Shown piece after piece: positions 1-8,717 of a DNA stretch of 64,000 nucleotides. A model generated the notes under the pieces. That model was not told the DNA's origin. It made no database searches and worked only from the letters and a program-made list of their open reading frames with translations. This stretch comes from Fulvivirga maritima (GTDB taxonomy: Bacteria; Bacteroidota; Bacteroidia; Cytophagales; Cyclobacteriaceae). The stretch is from contig NZ_CP089980.1 of NCBI RefSeq assembly GCF_021389955.1, positions 2,785,001 through 2,849,000 of the forward strand, given 5' to 3'. The translations under genes were made by a program, and so were the position numbers. The stretch's first letter is position 1. The number at the start of each line of letters is the position of its first letter.

Positions 1-826
1 TCTCCATAAAATACTGAGCAGACAAATAGTTAGGATTGTCATAGAGATCCGGTGCCTGAGTGATGCGGGCATTAGCTACCAGATTGATTTGCAGCGGCTC
101 CTGAAAAGTCCCTTTTTTGGTGCTGATAACAATAACCCCATTGGCTGCTCGCGCTCCCCAGATAGAAGCTGCCGCCGCATCCTTCAGTACCGTGATATTA
201 TCAATGTCATTAGGATTAATGCTGTTGATATCTCCTTCATAGGGAAAACCATCCAGCACTATGAGCGGATTAGTTTCACTGTTAATGCTGCTGATGCCCC
301 TGATTCGCAGGTTACGATAATCATCACCATAAGCAGCACCTGAACCTACCAGCCTGCGATCAAACAAGAGGCCGCTGGTGACCCCATCCAGGCGACTGAT
401 AATATCAGATCCCACACTTCGGTTGATCAACTGCTCACTGACCTGCTCATAAGACCCTGTGGCCCGCTCTACAGGCACCTCTTCATAACCGGTAGAGTAA
501 ATCTCCACCTCACCGAGGGTCATGTAATCCTCAGACAAAGCCACCAACATATTATTACTGCTGACAGCTCTTTCCTGAGACTCATAGCCGATATAAGAAA
601 ATACCAACATACTGCCTTCAGGTACTTCCAGCGAAAAGGAACCATCACTATCCGTAATAGTGCCTTTGAGGCTGCTTTTGACAGTGACCGAAGCCCCGGG
701 CAGCGGCAGGCTGTCGGTAGTGGCAATGACCTTGCCGTGAATAGTCATCATCTGCTGACAAAAGCTGAGGGATGCACTCCCCAGATAAAGACCAGCACAA
801 AACAAAATGGATAAAAGTGTTTTCAT
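1..826 (-). CDS. SusC/RagA-type TonB-linked outer membrane receptor, N-terminal part (cut by window edge)
   Basis: Only the first 275 codons are in the window; the rest lies to the left. The ATG at 826 starts a signal peptide (about residues 1-23). A carboxypeptidase-regulatory-like beta-sandwich follows (about 28-108, with the FSYIGYES element), then a TonB plug domain. The plug carries the SusC signature VLKDAAAASIWGARAANG followed by VIVISTKKG near residues 220-250. The family forms the outer-membrane channel that imports glycans or peptides with a SusD lipoprotein, energised by TonB. No SusD gene is visible and it would lie off the left edge. A small secreted protein ends 10 bp upstream, so the two are probably co-transcribed. 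Substrate cannot be inferred. Confidence 0.93.
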   Translation of the reverse strand, partial: MKTLLSILFCAGLYLGSASLSFCQQMMTIHGKVIATTDSLPLPGASVTVKSSLKGTITDSDGSFSLEVPEGSMLVFSYIGYESQERAVSSNNMLVALSEDYMTLGEVEIYSTGYEEVPVERATGSYEQVSEQLINRSVGSDIISRLDGVTSGLLFDRRLVGSGAAYGDDYRNLRIRGISSINSETNPLIVLDGFPYEGDINSINPNDIDNITVLKDAAAASIWGARAANGVIVISTKKGTFQEPLQINLVANARITQAPDLYDNPNYLSAQYFME

Positions 827-836
827 ATGTAAAGGT

Positions 837-1265
837 TTAAGTAAGACATTCATTATGGTGTGAGATGACCTCCTGCTGAAGCGGAATAGCCTCCAGCAGA
901 TCCAGGTCATAGATGTGTAGTACCTCCCTTACCCGAGCCAGCCCATCATGGCGGGTGGGGAGAATGATATCAATAGGCTGAGCATAACAGGTAGCATCTT
1001 CAATGATGATTCCCTGATCATTATAATACTCATTAAGGTAGCGAATGAGGTCAGTCATGGGGGCATTGCGCAGCACCACGGCATAAGGCCCTAGGGAAGA
1101 GTGAGGTCGGCCTCCCAGAGTGCCTATACGGTCAAGCGTGCTGGTTCTTACCAACAGCCACTTACGAAGTAGGATAGGCTTATGAGTCAGAGAGTGATTA
1201 AAAGAAAAGAGTCTACTGCACCAAAGGCATAGCTGTGCCAGGCAGCAAGAGTACAATTTTTTCAT
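837..1265 (-). CDS. small secreted protein with STN/DUF3738-like C-terminal domain
   Basis: A 142-residue protein from the ATG at 1265, chosen because MKKLYSCCLAQLCLW looks like a signal peptide; the frame is open further upstream but has no convincing start. Residues about 75-135 (APMTDLIRYLNEYY, then IDIILPT and LHIYDLDLLEAI) have the beta-alpha-beta pattern of short N-terminal domains found on secretins and SusC proteins, or of DUF3738/DUF4974. It sits 10 bp upstream of the SusC start, so it may act as a detached signalling domain of that receptor. Family assignment is by pattern only. Confidence 0.55.
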   Translation of the reverse strand: MKKLYSCCLAQLCLWCSRLFSFNHSLTHKPILLRKWLLVRTSTLDRIGTLGGRPHSSLGPYAVVLRNAPMTDLIRYLNEYYNDQGIIIEDATCYAQPIDIILPTRHDGLARVREVLHIYDLDLLEAIPLQQEVISHHNECLT

Positions 1266-1811
1266 GCTGTAGGTTTTAGGATAGGAAAAAGGAATAGATG
1301 GCAGGAGCAGGAGAGGAGCGGCCAGGTGCGCAGGACCGAAAGGCGTTAAATAAATAACCACCTCCCGGCCTACCTAAACAACTAACGGCGCTCCCACCTC
1401 AACTCAGGAAGGAGGGCGATGACGGTGTAGCCAGGTGTAGTAAGACAGAATCATGGGCAAACAGTATTATTTATAAATGACTGTCTCCATAGTAAGCAAG
1501 AAGAAAAACCTATAAAAAAAAGAGGCGTGGGACTCACTTACTCTCAGGAGGTACTGGTATACCCGATCACGAATAAGCAAGCACCCACGCCAAAGACGTG
1601 AGCACTTTCACTTATGTTCTCGTGATCTTGAAAGTTACCAGTTTTCCTGACGAGACACATTAGTGCGAATGCTTGAAAATATCTTGAAGTATTCGCTAAA
1701 TTAATATCTTTTGAAGAACCTTGTCCTTCATTATTATCAAAAATAGTAATTATATTTAAATAGGACAAATTAGTCCTAACATTTTTTAAGCTTAAAGGGC
1801 AGTTTGGAGGG
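1266..1811. other. intergenic region with nested inverted repeats
   Basis: About 545 bp with no convincing gene. It separates the minus-strand SusC operon from a plus-strand XRE gene, so both promoters should be here. Two nested perfect 8-bp inverted repeats are visible: GGCGTGGG at 1524-1531 with CCCACGCC at 1584-1591, and GATCACGA at 1565-1572 with TCGTGATC at 1620-1627. They overlap and could form alternative structures. Function unknown. Confidence 0.4.
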
Positions 1812-2060
1812 GTGAAAAGAGGGAAACAATTCAGGGATGATGAATTCATCCAATTATTAGCAGCACGGCTACGCGAACTTTGCGAAGCTAAAGGGATTAA
1901 ACATGAAAAGTTGGCTGAAAAGGCTGGCTTTGATACTAGGCAAATAGGTAGGATATTGAGAGGAGAGAGCAATACTTCAATAAGTCATTTTGCACAAGTT
2001 TGTAGGGCTTTGGAGATGCATCCTTCTGAGGTTTTGGAGGGTGTCAGCTTTAAATTTTAA
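1812..2060 (+). CDS. XRE-family helix-turn-helix regulator
   Basis: An 82-residue protein consisting almost entirely of a Cro/C1-type helix-turn-helix domain (about residues 12-72: LRELCEAKGIKHEKLAEKAG, then QIGRILRGESNTSISHFAQV). The start is a GTG with a GGAGG directly in front, too close for a normal Shine-Dalgarno spacing, so the exact start is uncertain. The C-terminus (LEMHPSEVLEGVSF) resembles small solitary XRE proteins of Bacteroidota islands. It converges with the nuclease-helicase operon to its right. It could regulate neighbouring accessory genes, but no operator is identified. Confidence 0.8.
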   Translation: MKRGKQFRDDEFIQLLAARLRELCEAKGIKHEKLAEKAGFDTRQIGRILRGESNTSISHFAQVCRALEMHPSEVLEGVSFKF

Positions 2061-2502
2061 ATAGATTACAAAATTTTTCTTAAGGAGCCTTCATAAAATC
2101 AACCTAACAATTATTGTTGCTATAATCAATATTAAGATTGTAAAAGGCCAATAATCTCAGCTACTTAGAATTCTTTTACTTATACATGTTCATTGTTGAA
2201 GATCAGGATTAGTAAATCAAATAGAATTTTATTCTTATCATTTAATTCAGTTTAATATCTTTTCGTAGTTCGGAAATAATTCCCGTCTATTGGGAAATAG
2301 TAGCTACACAAATTGTATGTTTTCGATAGATTTGGCCTTTTCATTACGTAGTCATAAATGTATGAGTTAAAGGAAACAGTCAATTCAATTTTCATTTAAA
2401 AGATTAAAATTCCCTCAGCCAACTTTTTCGAAAAGTTATATATTCGGTTCCAAAGATTGGCAGATACTGGTCTTACTATAATAATATTTTATTCATTTAG
2501 GT
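2061..2502. other. AT-rich intergenic region, nothing recognised
   Basis: About 440 bp between two convergent genes. No open frame with coding character, no RNA gene and no clear terminator hairpin were seen. AT content is high. Confidence 0.4.
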
Positions 2503-4362
2503 CTAAGCATCAAGTAGACTACTAAGATGCTCACGAAGTTCTACGTCTTCGACATACACATAGCACCCTTTCATACCTCTAGACATAAGTGTTCTATAAG
2601 TGTTTTTGATAATGTCTCGGATTAGATACTTGGCTTCTTCAGGAGATTCTTTGAGCATCTTTTTGTATCCTTTAATCGACTGATCCATTCTAGAGCGTTT
2701 GCTAGGATCAACTAAAATTTCCCCATTTCTGTAAATGATGTCTTTGCCGATTATAACTCCAATATAATCGACTTCAAGACCTTGACAAGTGTGAATGCAA
2801 CCTACTTCGGTAACAGACTCAGGTTTTATTATCCAAAGCATACCGTCACTTCCTAAATTCCATTGCATACCGAAATTGTGTTCAGGAATAACGATGTCCA
2901 TTGACGAAATATCTTTTTTACTATTCCAATCCCAACAATATCCTGCGACTAGTCTAGCACTGTTGTTAGGTTCGTTTAACCTGTAAATTTCCTCTCTTAG
3001 TTGATTCGGATCGTTGAAAATCTTAAAGTCATACTCTTCTTTTTTTAGAGTGATATTTGCGGTGTCCCTAATCTGTAAGGTGTTGTCTAGCCAAGATAAA
3101 TAACCGTCAGAACCAGAACATCTGAATTGACTTGTAAGCTCAAGGTGTGTTACTGAGGCATCATGAAACTTCGCCCAAGCTTCAATTTCCTCTTTTGTAC
3201 CAATATCTTTTAGATGGACTTTCTGATTCTCATCAATGAAGAAGATTGAAAACAAAGATGCGTTTATTATTTCCTTGATTTGGTTTTCACCAAGATGGGA
3301 GTACAAGCCTGACTTAGCGTTGAGTCGATGTGCTTCATCTACAATCAATGCATCAAATGAGTTTTGTTTGGCAGAATGGAAAGACCCTGAACCAGTAAAG
3401 AAATTTGAGAACTGAGTCTTTTTCATTGTTCCTGTCAACTTAGATTCGTATACCTTACGAGGTGCGGAGTTTTTAGTCACATACTGAGCAATAAGTCCCT
3501 TTTTTGTAAAGTCAACTAAAAGATTTATTGCAATTACTGATTTTCCAGTACCTGGCCCCCCTTCAACGATAAGTACATGCTTATTGCCGTTTTTAGAAGC
3601 TGTTGCTTGCTTTTTTGCTTCTTCATAAACTTCCTTCTGTGTGTCAATTAAGATAAACTCCTTGTTGCCTTTGATCAAGGAAGTCATACTGTCTGCTAGA
3701 CTCTTTGAAGGACGTAATTCACCGTTTTCAATGGTGAGTATTAAATCTTTTTTGTCTCCATATTTAATAAATTTCTTAATGAATTCACGAAAATCTCTTT
3801 TGTCGTTTTTGCAGAAAAGTGGTGCTTTTTTGATGTGGTCTCCATAGAACTCATGAGAAATAATACCGTCATCATTGTAGTTGTGGAGATAAGCACAGGG
3901 CTTTAGTGAGATGTCTCCTTCATATACTGCCACATTAAAACCGTGTAGTAGCATTGAGTAAGACCATGCCTGATAACTTGGGTGAACGGTATCTTTTAAT
4001 CCGTGTGCAAAACGAGTTCGAACCATGGCATCTTTGTCAGTCATTTCAATCTTTGACCACTGCTTCAATTCGATTAGAATGACATTATCATTCCTGTCTT
4101 CATCTTGGCCTGAAATAATAAAGTCAACACGGTTTTGAGTTCTCGGGATGGTATATTCGATTGCTACACCAGCATCATCAGGAATATCTTCGTCTCTTAA
4201 TATCAGCTCTACTTGTGGTAATGAGTTAGACCAAGATTGATATTCACTTTCGCCTACCTTTTTGTGGAGTTTTACTTCAATAGATTTTTGAACGATGTCT
4301 TCAATGCATGAGTCATACACATCTGATAAGAACTGCTTTTTTGTGGACTTGTAAACAATCAT
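2503..4362 (-). CDS. PD-(D/E)XK nuclease fused to DUF2075 (Schlafen-type) helicase
   Basis: A 619-residue two-part protein. The N-terminal ~200 residues carry a PD-(D/E)XK-like core: RVDFII with Asp80, then ILIELKQW with Glu98 and Lys100. The C-terminal part is a superfamily-1-like helicase of the DUF2075 group: Walker A GGPGTGKS at 268-275, Walker B IVDEAH at about 340-345, a QFRC motif further on, and CIHTCQGLEVDYIGVIIG near residue 520. DUF2075 proteins are frequent in phage-defence settings, and a nuclease on an ATPase suggests nucleic-acid cleavage. It is the last gene of a four-gene operon, 21 bp after a MazG-like gene. Domains are seen in sequence; the defence role is inferred. Confidence 0.85.
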   Translation of the reverse strand: MIVYKSTKKQFLSDVYDSCIEDIVQKSIEVKLHKKVGESEYQSWSNSLPQVELILRDEDIPDDAGVAIEYTIPRTQNRVDFIISGQDEDRNDNVILIELKQWSKIEMTDKDAMVRTRFAHGLKDTVHPSYQAWSYSMLLHGFNVAVYEGDISLKPCAYLHNYNDDGIISHEFYGDHIKKAPLFCKNDKRDFREFIKKFIKYGDKKDLILTIENGELRPSKSLADSMTSLIKGNKEFILIDTQKEVYEEAKKQATASKNGNKHVLIVEGGPGTGKSVIAINLLVDFTKKGLIAQYVTKNSAPRKVYESKLTGTMKKTQFSNFFTGSGSFHSAKQNSFDALIVDEAHRLNAKSGLYSHLGENQIKEIINASLFSIFFIDENQKVHLKDIGTKEEIEAWAKFHDASVTHLELTSQFRCSGSDGYLSWLDNTLQIRDTANITLKKEEYDFKIFNDPNQLREEIYRLNEPNNSARLVAGYCWDWNSKKDISSMDIVIPEHNFGMQWNLGSDGMLWIIKPESVTEVGCIHTCQGLEVDYIGVIIGKDIIYRNGEILVDPSKRSRMDQSIKGYKKMLKESPEEAKYLIRDIIKNTYRTLMSRGMKGCYVYVEDVELREHLSSLLDA

Positions 4363-4383
4363 AAATGTTAAAATATGGGAGCG

Positions 4384-4725
4384 TTAAAGTTCGTTGTATT
4401 TTTTTGCCGTACCCTTAGCTTTTGAAACAGGGTACTTTTCATTATTCTTTTTGATTTTGTTCAAGACTATTTCGGTAACATCAAGTTTATTTTTTTCTAC
4501 TAATAATAGAGCAAATGATAAAATATCGGCCAGTTCTTCAGCCAATCGTTCTTTGTCGATAGATTCAATCTCTTTGATGTCATTCTTCCACAGGTAAAGT
4601 TCATTTAGCTCTGAAGCCTCAATAGAAATAGCACTCGCTAAATTTTTGGAATCATGGAATTGTTGCCAATCTCGAGCGTCTCGAAATTCTATTAGTTTGT
4701 CAATTAGATTTTGTATTTCGGACAT
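4384..4725 (-). CDS. MazG-like nucleotide pyrophosphohydrolase
   Basis: A 113-residue all-alpha NTP pyrophosphatase of the MazG/RS21-C6 type. The metal-binding pattern is visible: ExxE at Glu36 and Glu39 (EASEL), then ExxD at Glu64 and Asp67 (EELADIL). Family members hydrolyse (d)NTPs to (d)NMP and pyrophosphate using Mg2+. The small size and YLWKND segment resemble RS21-C6/dCTPase-like members. It lies 3 bp after the TPR/HELIH gene and 21 bp before the nuclease-helicase gene, so it is translated from the same operon. Nucleotide depletion or sanitation during phage attack is a plausible role, inferred from context. Confidence 0.85.
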   Translation of the reverse strand: MSEIQNLIDKLIEFRDARDWQQFHDSKNLASAISIEASELNELYLWKNDIKEIESIDKERLAEELADILSFALLLVEKNKLDVTEIVLNKIKKNNEKYPVSKAKGTAKKYNEL

Positions 4726-4728
4726 AGT

Positions 4729-6696
4729 TTAAATGTTGTGAAATTGTTTTGCCAAATCGTATTCTTTGTCAAATGGCATTTGGAGCTTACTTAGCATCTC
4801 TGGAATAGCAATAGCCCAACTCACGTAATAATAAGCCAGTAAATGGTAACCGCTAAACTTTTTGTCAGGAATTAAGGAAACACGATACTCTTTTTTATTG
4901 GGATCGATACCTGTCATTCCTATTTGTGCGATCTCCAATGCTATTTCTTTGACGTTGTTTTGAGGCATTGATTCAAAGAATCGAATTGCCTCGACCATAT
5001 ACATTGCAACTGCCATATTGATCTTGTCACCACCATGATAGGTTAAGAATTTTTGCATATCGGTTTCGTCTTCCATATTGGAAGAATTAATGCCAAAAGG
5101 GTCTTTTTCAATGTTCGATATAACTTCTTCTGGGTGACTTCCTTTGGTTTGCAGATTTTCATCTTTGAGTGTGAAGTAGTAGTGGATATTTAAATCCTCA
5201 GCCCAGTTTTGTACTAATTCATATTCTTCACCAGCTTCTTTATCATCTATGTATTCTTTGAATTCATTGTAGAATTCTTCGGCTTCTCTGATTTGGTTTT
5301 TTGATGGTTTGAAGTAATTGATAAGGTCTAGCCCATATAGCTCTCTGAATTGAAATGCATTTACGAGATTGTAAATTTTGCTTGCGTTGATGATTGGCTT
5401 GGGAGCCATCTTTAAAATTTGTTTGTTGGTTACTCCTTGTATACCTTCTCCAAGTAATTGATATAAAGAAGCAAATTGGACAGGTCTTAAGGCAGGGTAT
5501 TCGTTATAAAGTTTAAGTTCAATGAATAAATCGATCGGGGCATTGTAGGCTTGAAGATTCATGCCTTGGAACAATGATTTTAAAAATTGTTTAGCACGAC
5601 TTGGTTCAATCCCATGTTTTTCAATGGATTTTAATTCTTTACTGAAGTCAGTTAGAAATATGTTTTCTTTTTCAATTGATGAGGTGAACAGTTTATTTGC
5701 TTTCTTTTTTCTTGCTTGAATTATGAAATCAAGATGGATTAGCTCGTGCATCACCAAATGTTCATGATTTTTATATGAAGAGTTAACCCTAATGTGATGG
5801 TGTTCTTTGTTATGGTATTCAGCAATTTCAATTTTTCCTGCCGTATTGATAGAGCTGTCCTCGCTTCTTACGATTTCTTTTCCTCCTGATAATTCAAGTT
5901 TTCTGATTAATCCAGTAATGAGAGACTTAAGTTTATATGATTGGTTGACTTGAGAGGCTATTTCTAAAATAAGTTTAATCGCTCTTTTTTGGAAGTCAGA
6001 GTTATTTTTTACAACTGCTAATAATTCCACACATGCATGGAATGATTTATATAATTCTCCTTGATTAAACTTGAAAAGAGCGATTGCATAAATTGTATTG
6101 GGGTGCTTTGGATCAAGTTCATAAGCTTGTTCAATAAATTTCATTCCTTGATTATCGTTGTGCTGAAGCAGTACAGCACCAATATTATTCAATGTTAGTA
6201 CATCATTGAATTCATGTGTTAGGATTTCATTGTAAAATTCTAAAGCTGTTTTGGTGTCATTGAATCCTTTCACATAAAGGTTACCCATCATCAAAAGAGC
6301 ATTTGTGTTCGCAGGATTCCACCGTAAGGCATCAATCAAGGAATCAAGTGCTTGTTCGTAACGGCTTTCATCATAAGCGATTTGTCCCTTTATTCTATGA
6401 TATTCGGATATGTGAGGTGCCTCTTGGATTAGCTCGTCAAGAACTGGTTTAGCTTTATCATATTGCCCTTTCTCGCATAAGTCAACCACCTTGTTATATC
6501 TTGATTCTTGTTTTGAGATCAAGGCTGAATCGACAGATACTTTTATGTAAGAGGGTGTTACCTCAATATTTGGAGTGAAGGGACCTTCTGAGTAATATTT
6601 CGTTAGTTCTTCCTTTATTTGAGAATCACTGGACGACTGATCTAAGGACTTGAAAACGGAAAAGAAAAATTGGTCTCGGTTATATTTAATTGTCAT
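4729..6696 (-). CDS. TPR protein with HELIH zinc-metallopeptidase motif
   Basis: A 655-residue protein with no signal peptide. Tetratricopeptide-like helices occupy about residues 65-215 (KAKPVLDELI, YEQALDSLIDALRWNPAN, ALEFYNEIL, GMKFIEQAYELDPKHPN). A zinc-peptidase motif HELIH is at 317-321. The C-terminal ~300 residues are helical and not recognised. It overlaps the XRE gene upstream by 11 bp and precedes the MazG gene by 3 bp. XRE plus HExxH pairs are known from ImmA/IrrE systems, where the peptidase removes a repressor. Here the peptidase is much larger and TPR-linked, so it may sense a signal or process a partner. That role is inference. Confidence 0.75.
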   Translation of the reverse strand: MTIKYNRDQFFFSVFKSLDQSSSDSQIKEELTKYYSEGPFTPNIEVTPSYIKVSVDSALISKQESRYNKVVDLCEKGQYDKAKPVLDELIQEAPHISEYHRIKGQIAYDESRYEQALDSLIDALRWNPANTNALLMMGNLYVKGFNDTKTALEFYNEILTHEFNDVLTLNNIGAVLLQHNDNQGMKFIEQAYELDPKHPNTIYAIALFKFNQGELYKSFHACVELLAVVKNNSDFQKRAIKLILEIASQVNQSYKLKSLITGLIRKLELSGGKEIVRSEDSSINTAGKIEIAEYHNKEHHHIRVNSSYKNHEHLVMHELIHLDFIIQARKKKANKLFTSSIEKENIFLTDFSKELKSIEKHGIEPSRAKQFLKSLFQGMNLQAYNAPIDLFIELKLYNEYPALRPVQFASLYQLLGEGIQGVTNKQILKMAPKPIINASKIYNLVNAFQFRELYGLDLINYFKPSKNQIREAEEFYNEFKEYIDDKEAGEEYELVQNWAEDLNIHYYFTLKDENLQTKGSHPEEVISNIEKDPFGINSSNMEDETDMQKFLTYHGGDKINMAVAMYMVEAIRFFESMPQNNVKEIALEIAQIGMTGIDPNKKEYRVSLIPDKKFSGYHLLAYYYVSWAIAIPEMLSKLQMPFDKEYDLAKQFHNI

Positions 6697-6883
6697 AGTT
6701 GTCTTCTATTAGGTCTTTGACAGATACGTTAAGGATTTTGGCAATTTCGTACAGAAGTTCAAGGCTTGGTTGCCTTCTATTTTGAGCATAAGAATTAACC
6801 ATATTGTAACTTTTGTTTAATTTTTTGGCTAACCAAGTTTGCTTAATACCTTTCTCGTCTAAGATTATTTTAATTCTATTCAT
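6686..6883 (-). CDS. XRE-family helix-turn-helix regulator, first gene of the defence-like operon
   Basis: A 65-residue Cro/C1-type regulator from the ATG at 6883; the frame is open 14 codons further upstream, but those residues (MRYFSIFASAIIIK) do not fit the family. The helix-turn-helix covers nearly the whole protein (KGIKQTWLAKKLNKSYNMV, then LNVSVKDLIED). It overlaps the TPR/HELIH gene by 11 bp, implying translational coupling. A perfect 10-bp inverted repeat lies 84-114 bp upstream and is a candidate operator. By analogy with XRE/ImmA pairs it may repress the operon until inactivated; this is inferred. Confidence 0.8.
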   Translation of the reverse strand: MNRIKIILDEKGIKQTWLAKKLNKSYNMVNSYAQNRRQPSLELLYEIAKILNVSVKDLIEDNYDN

Positions 6884-6966
6884 TTTAATAATAATAGCTG
6901 ACGCGAAGATAGAAAAGTATCGCATAATTTGATATATAACATACTAAGTAGTGCGTGTTTTTCAGC

Positions 6967-6997
6967 TTTTTTTGCGTGGCATTAGTGCGCAAAAAAA
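6967..6997. promoter_or_regulatory. perfect inverted repeat upstream of the XRE operon
   Basis: TTTTTTTGCG at 6967-6976 is exactly repeated in inverse as CGCAAAAAAA at 6988-6997 around an 11-bp spacer. The runs are T on the 5' side and A on the 3' side on both strands, so it is not a rho-independent terminator. Its place upstream of an autoregulator-type XRE gene suggests an operator. Confidence 0.45.
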
Positions 6998-7091
6998 TGT
7001 ATTAAAATGCATGGAGAGTTTTCAGGTGCTTCAGGGTATATAACGGTTTGGATTATAGTATGTATTATGCAAGGCATCCACTATCCCTATT

Positions 7092-7372
7092 GTGCGTGTC
7101 TTGCATGGGCATCAGGTATCCAAGATGCCAAAATTATTAGAGAGGGTGAAAGTTCCTTATGCGCGGGAGTCGTGTCCAGAAGGAATAGCAAGGTGGTTTG
7201 TCGTGAGGCATGCACTGAAGGAAGCGAGACTGCCAATCCCGGTTCCAGCGAACAGAATCAAGCGAAGCGTATCATGGAAACACCTTTTAAAATAAACTGA
7301 ATATTGAGGCTGTAGGTTGGATGAGGAAACACATCATACTGAATTCCAAAAGTAGTTTTTCACTCAGTACCT
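7092..7372 (+). mobile_element. group II intron remnant (5' domain I region, no reverse transcriptase)
   Basis: Starts with GTGCG, matching the GUGYG 5' end of group II introns. It contains GTGAAAGTTCCTTATGCGC followed by TCGTGTCCAGAAGG, typical of domain I. A divergent relative on the minus strand at 26336-26609 has GTAAAAGTTCTTTACGCGC and TCGTGCCTGGAAG in the same order, then a shared GGATGAGG further on. Reading frames through this segment are not protein-like. No intron-encoded protein follows, so it is a truncated relic. The 3' limit is approximate. Confidence 0.5.
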
Positions 7373-7399
7373 TTGGGGTAGACCCAGCGCCCATTCTGA

Positions 7400-7621
7400 G
7401 AAAAAATATGCACTGTCTACCTCCTTGAGCAAGCTAGCAGTAAGGATAGTACAGAAAACCTCTCCATAGGTGAATTAGGATCTCACTTAGTGTTTTGGAA
7501 TGAAAGGAACCTACAAGCTTTTAAAAGTAAAGATATGTTTGACTCTGAAGGTTATATTGAAAATACTCTTTATCAATATAAAAATTCATCAGAGATTGTT
7601 TTTAGGTCAGAAAGGCTCTAA
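7400..7621 (+). pseudogene. start-less reading-frame remnant
   Basis: A 73-residue open frame between an upstream TGA and the TAA at 7619-7621, without a plausible start. The residues look protein-like (SIGELGSHLVFWNERN, then YIENTLYQYKNSS). It directly follows the intron remnant and may be the C-terminal end of a gene cut by an insertion or deletion. I do not recognise the family. Confidence 0.35.
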
Positions 7622-7811
7622 ACAGTATATGAGTTAGAGATGAAGGATCCGAAATAATCAATATATTAGCATGTATAACCAAGCATATCTAAATTCCCAT
7701 AACTCATCCAAATTGCTTAAATTTTCTAATACATTTACTTTTTATACATGAGTAAATTATTTTATATAAATAAGTAATGCTTCTACAGTGTCTATCACTA
7801 TCTCAAATAAA

Positions 7812-8717
7812 ATGAACACTAAATACTTACTCACTTTACTTAATGTACCAAGCTTTGGAAGGAAATCAATAAAAACAGTATTTGAGCGGTTTTCTGGAAG
7901 CTTGTCTGACCTTGAAGATCTAAATGAGCTTTTAAAAAATGGATCAAAACTAAACACTCAGATTAAAGTGCCAGCAAAAGATGTTCTTCAAAGAGCATAT
8001 GATACAGCTTTGACAATAATGGATAAATCCGATCAAAATGGTATACAGATAATTTCTTGCTATGATGATCTTTTCCCCAATGAACTACATCAAATTCCAG
8101 ACAGTCCAATTGTTTTGCATGTAAAAGGGAATTTAAGTGCAATTGAACAAAATGAGCGTGTTGCAATAATCGGCACTAGGGAGCCTACGGAATGGGGAGA
8201 AAGAGCAGGTAAACGAATAGCTCAAATTTTTACTGAAAGAGGATATGCTGTAGTAAGTGGGTTAGCTAAAGGGTGTGATACAAGTGCCCATATAGGTTGC
8301 TTGGAGAGAAACGGAACCACTGTCGCGGTAATGGCATCAGGTCTAGATCATATTTATCCAAGTGATAATAAAGAACTTGCTTCTAATATCCTTCAAAATA
8401 ATGGATGCTTAGTGTCGGAATATCAAATAGGCTTAAGGCCACAAAGAAACTATTTTACCGAAAGAGATAGGATACAAAGTGGACTAAGTAAAGGGGTTAT
8501 TGTGGTTGAAACTGGCTATAAGGGAGGCACCATGCACACGGTAAAGTTTGCAATTGAACAGAGCAAGAGATTAGCATGTATAGTTGGTCATCCAGAAAAA
8601 TACTCTAAAAGTGATAAGATTAAAGGAGGCTATTCGTTAGTAAATAGACAAGTAGCTTTTGGGATCGGAAACCCAAATGATATTGATTTTTTTATGACAT
8701 TATTATCTAGTAAATGA
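7812..8717 (+). CDS. DprA/Smf-like Rossmann-fold protein, probably defence-associated paralogue
   Basis: A 301-residue protein from the ATG at 7812; a GTG 24 bp upstream is also possible. After a helical N-terminal region comes the DprA Rossmann domain: RVAIIGTREP, then GYAVVSGLAKGCDTSAH, VAVMASGLDHIYP, and FTERDRIQSGLSKG. The usual DprA block GASL/ITA is replaced by GGTMHTVKFAIEQ, and there is no C-terminal winged helix. DprA loads RecA on incoming ssDNA in transformation. Stand-alone variants like this also occur in defence islands. It follows the nuclease-helicase operon and an intron relic, and has no comFC, topA or smg neighbours, which favours the accessory reading. Confidence 0.8.
   Translation: MNTKYLLTLLNVPSFGRKSIKTVFERFSGSLSDLEDLNELLKNGSKLNTQIKVPAKDVLQRAYDTALTIMDKSDQNGIQIISCYDDLFPNELHQIPDSPIVLHVKGNLSAIEQNERVAIIGTREPTEWGERAGKRIAQIFTERGYAVVSGLAKGCDTSAHIGCLERNGTTVAVMASGLDHIYPSDNKELASNILQNNGCLVSEYQIGLRPQRNYFTERDRIQSGLSKGVIVVETGYKGGTMHTVKFAIEQSKRLACIVGHPEKYSKSDKIKGGYSLVNRQVAFGIGNPNDIDFFMTLLSSK

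Noticed and set aside
1544-1972. 142-residue minus-strand open frame
   Set aside because: Overlaps the XRE gene on the other strand and the repeat-rich upstream region; no family features.
7007-7300. 97-residue open frame over the intron relic
   Set aside because: Composition is not protein-like and the DNA matches a structured-RNA pattern shared with 26.3-26.6 kb.
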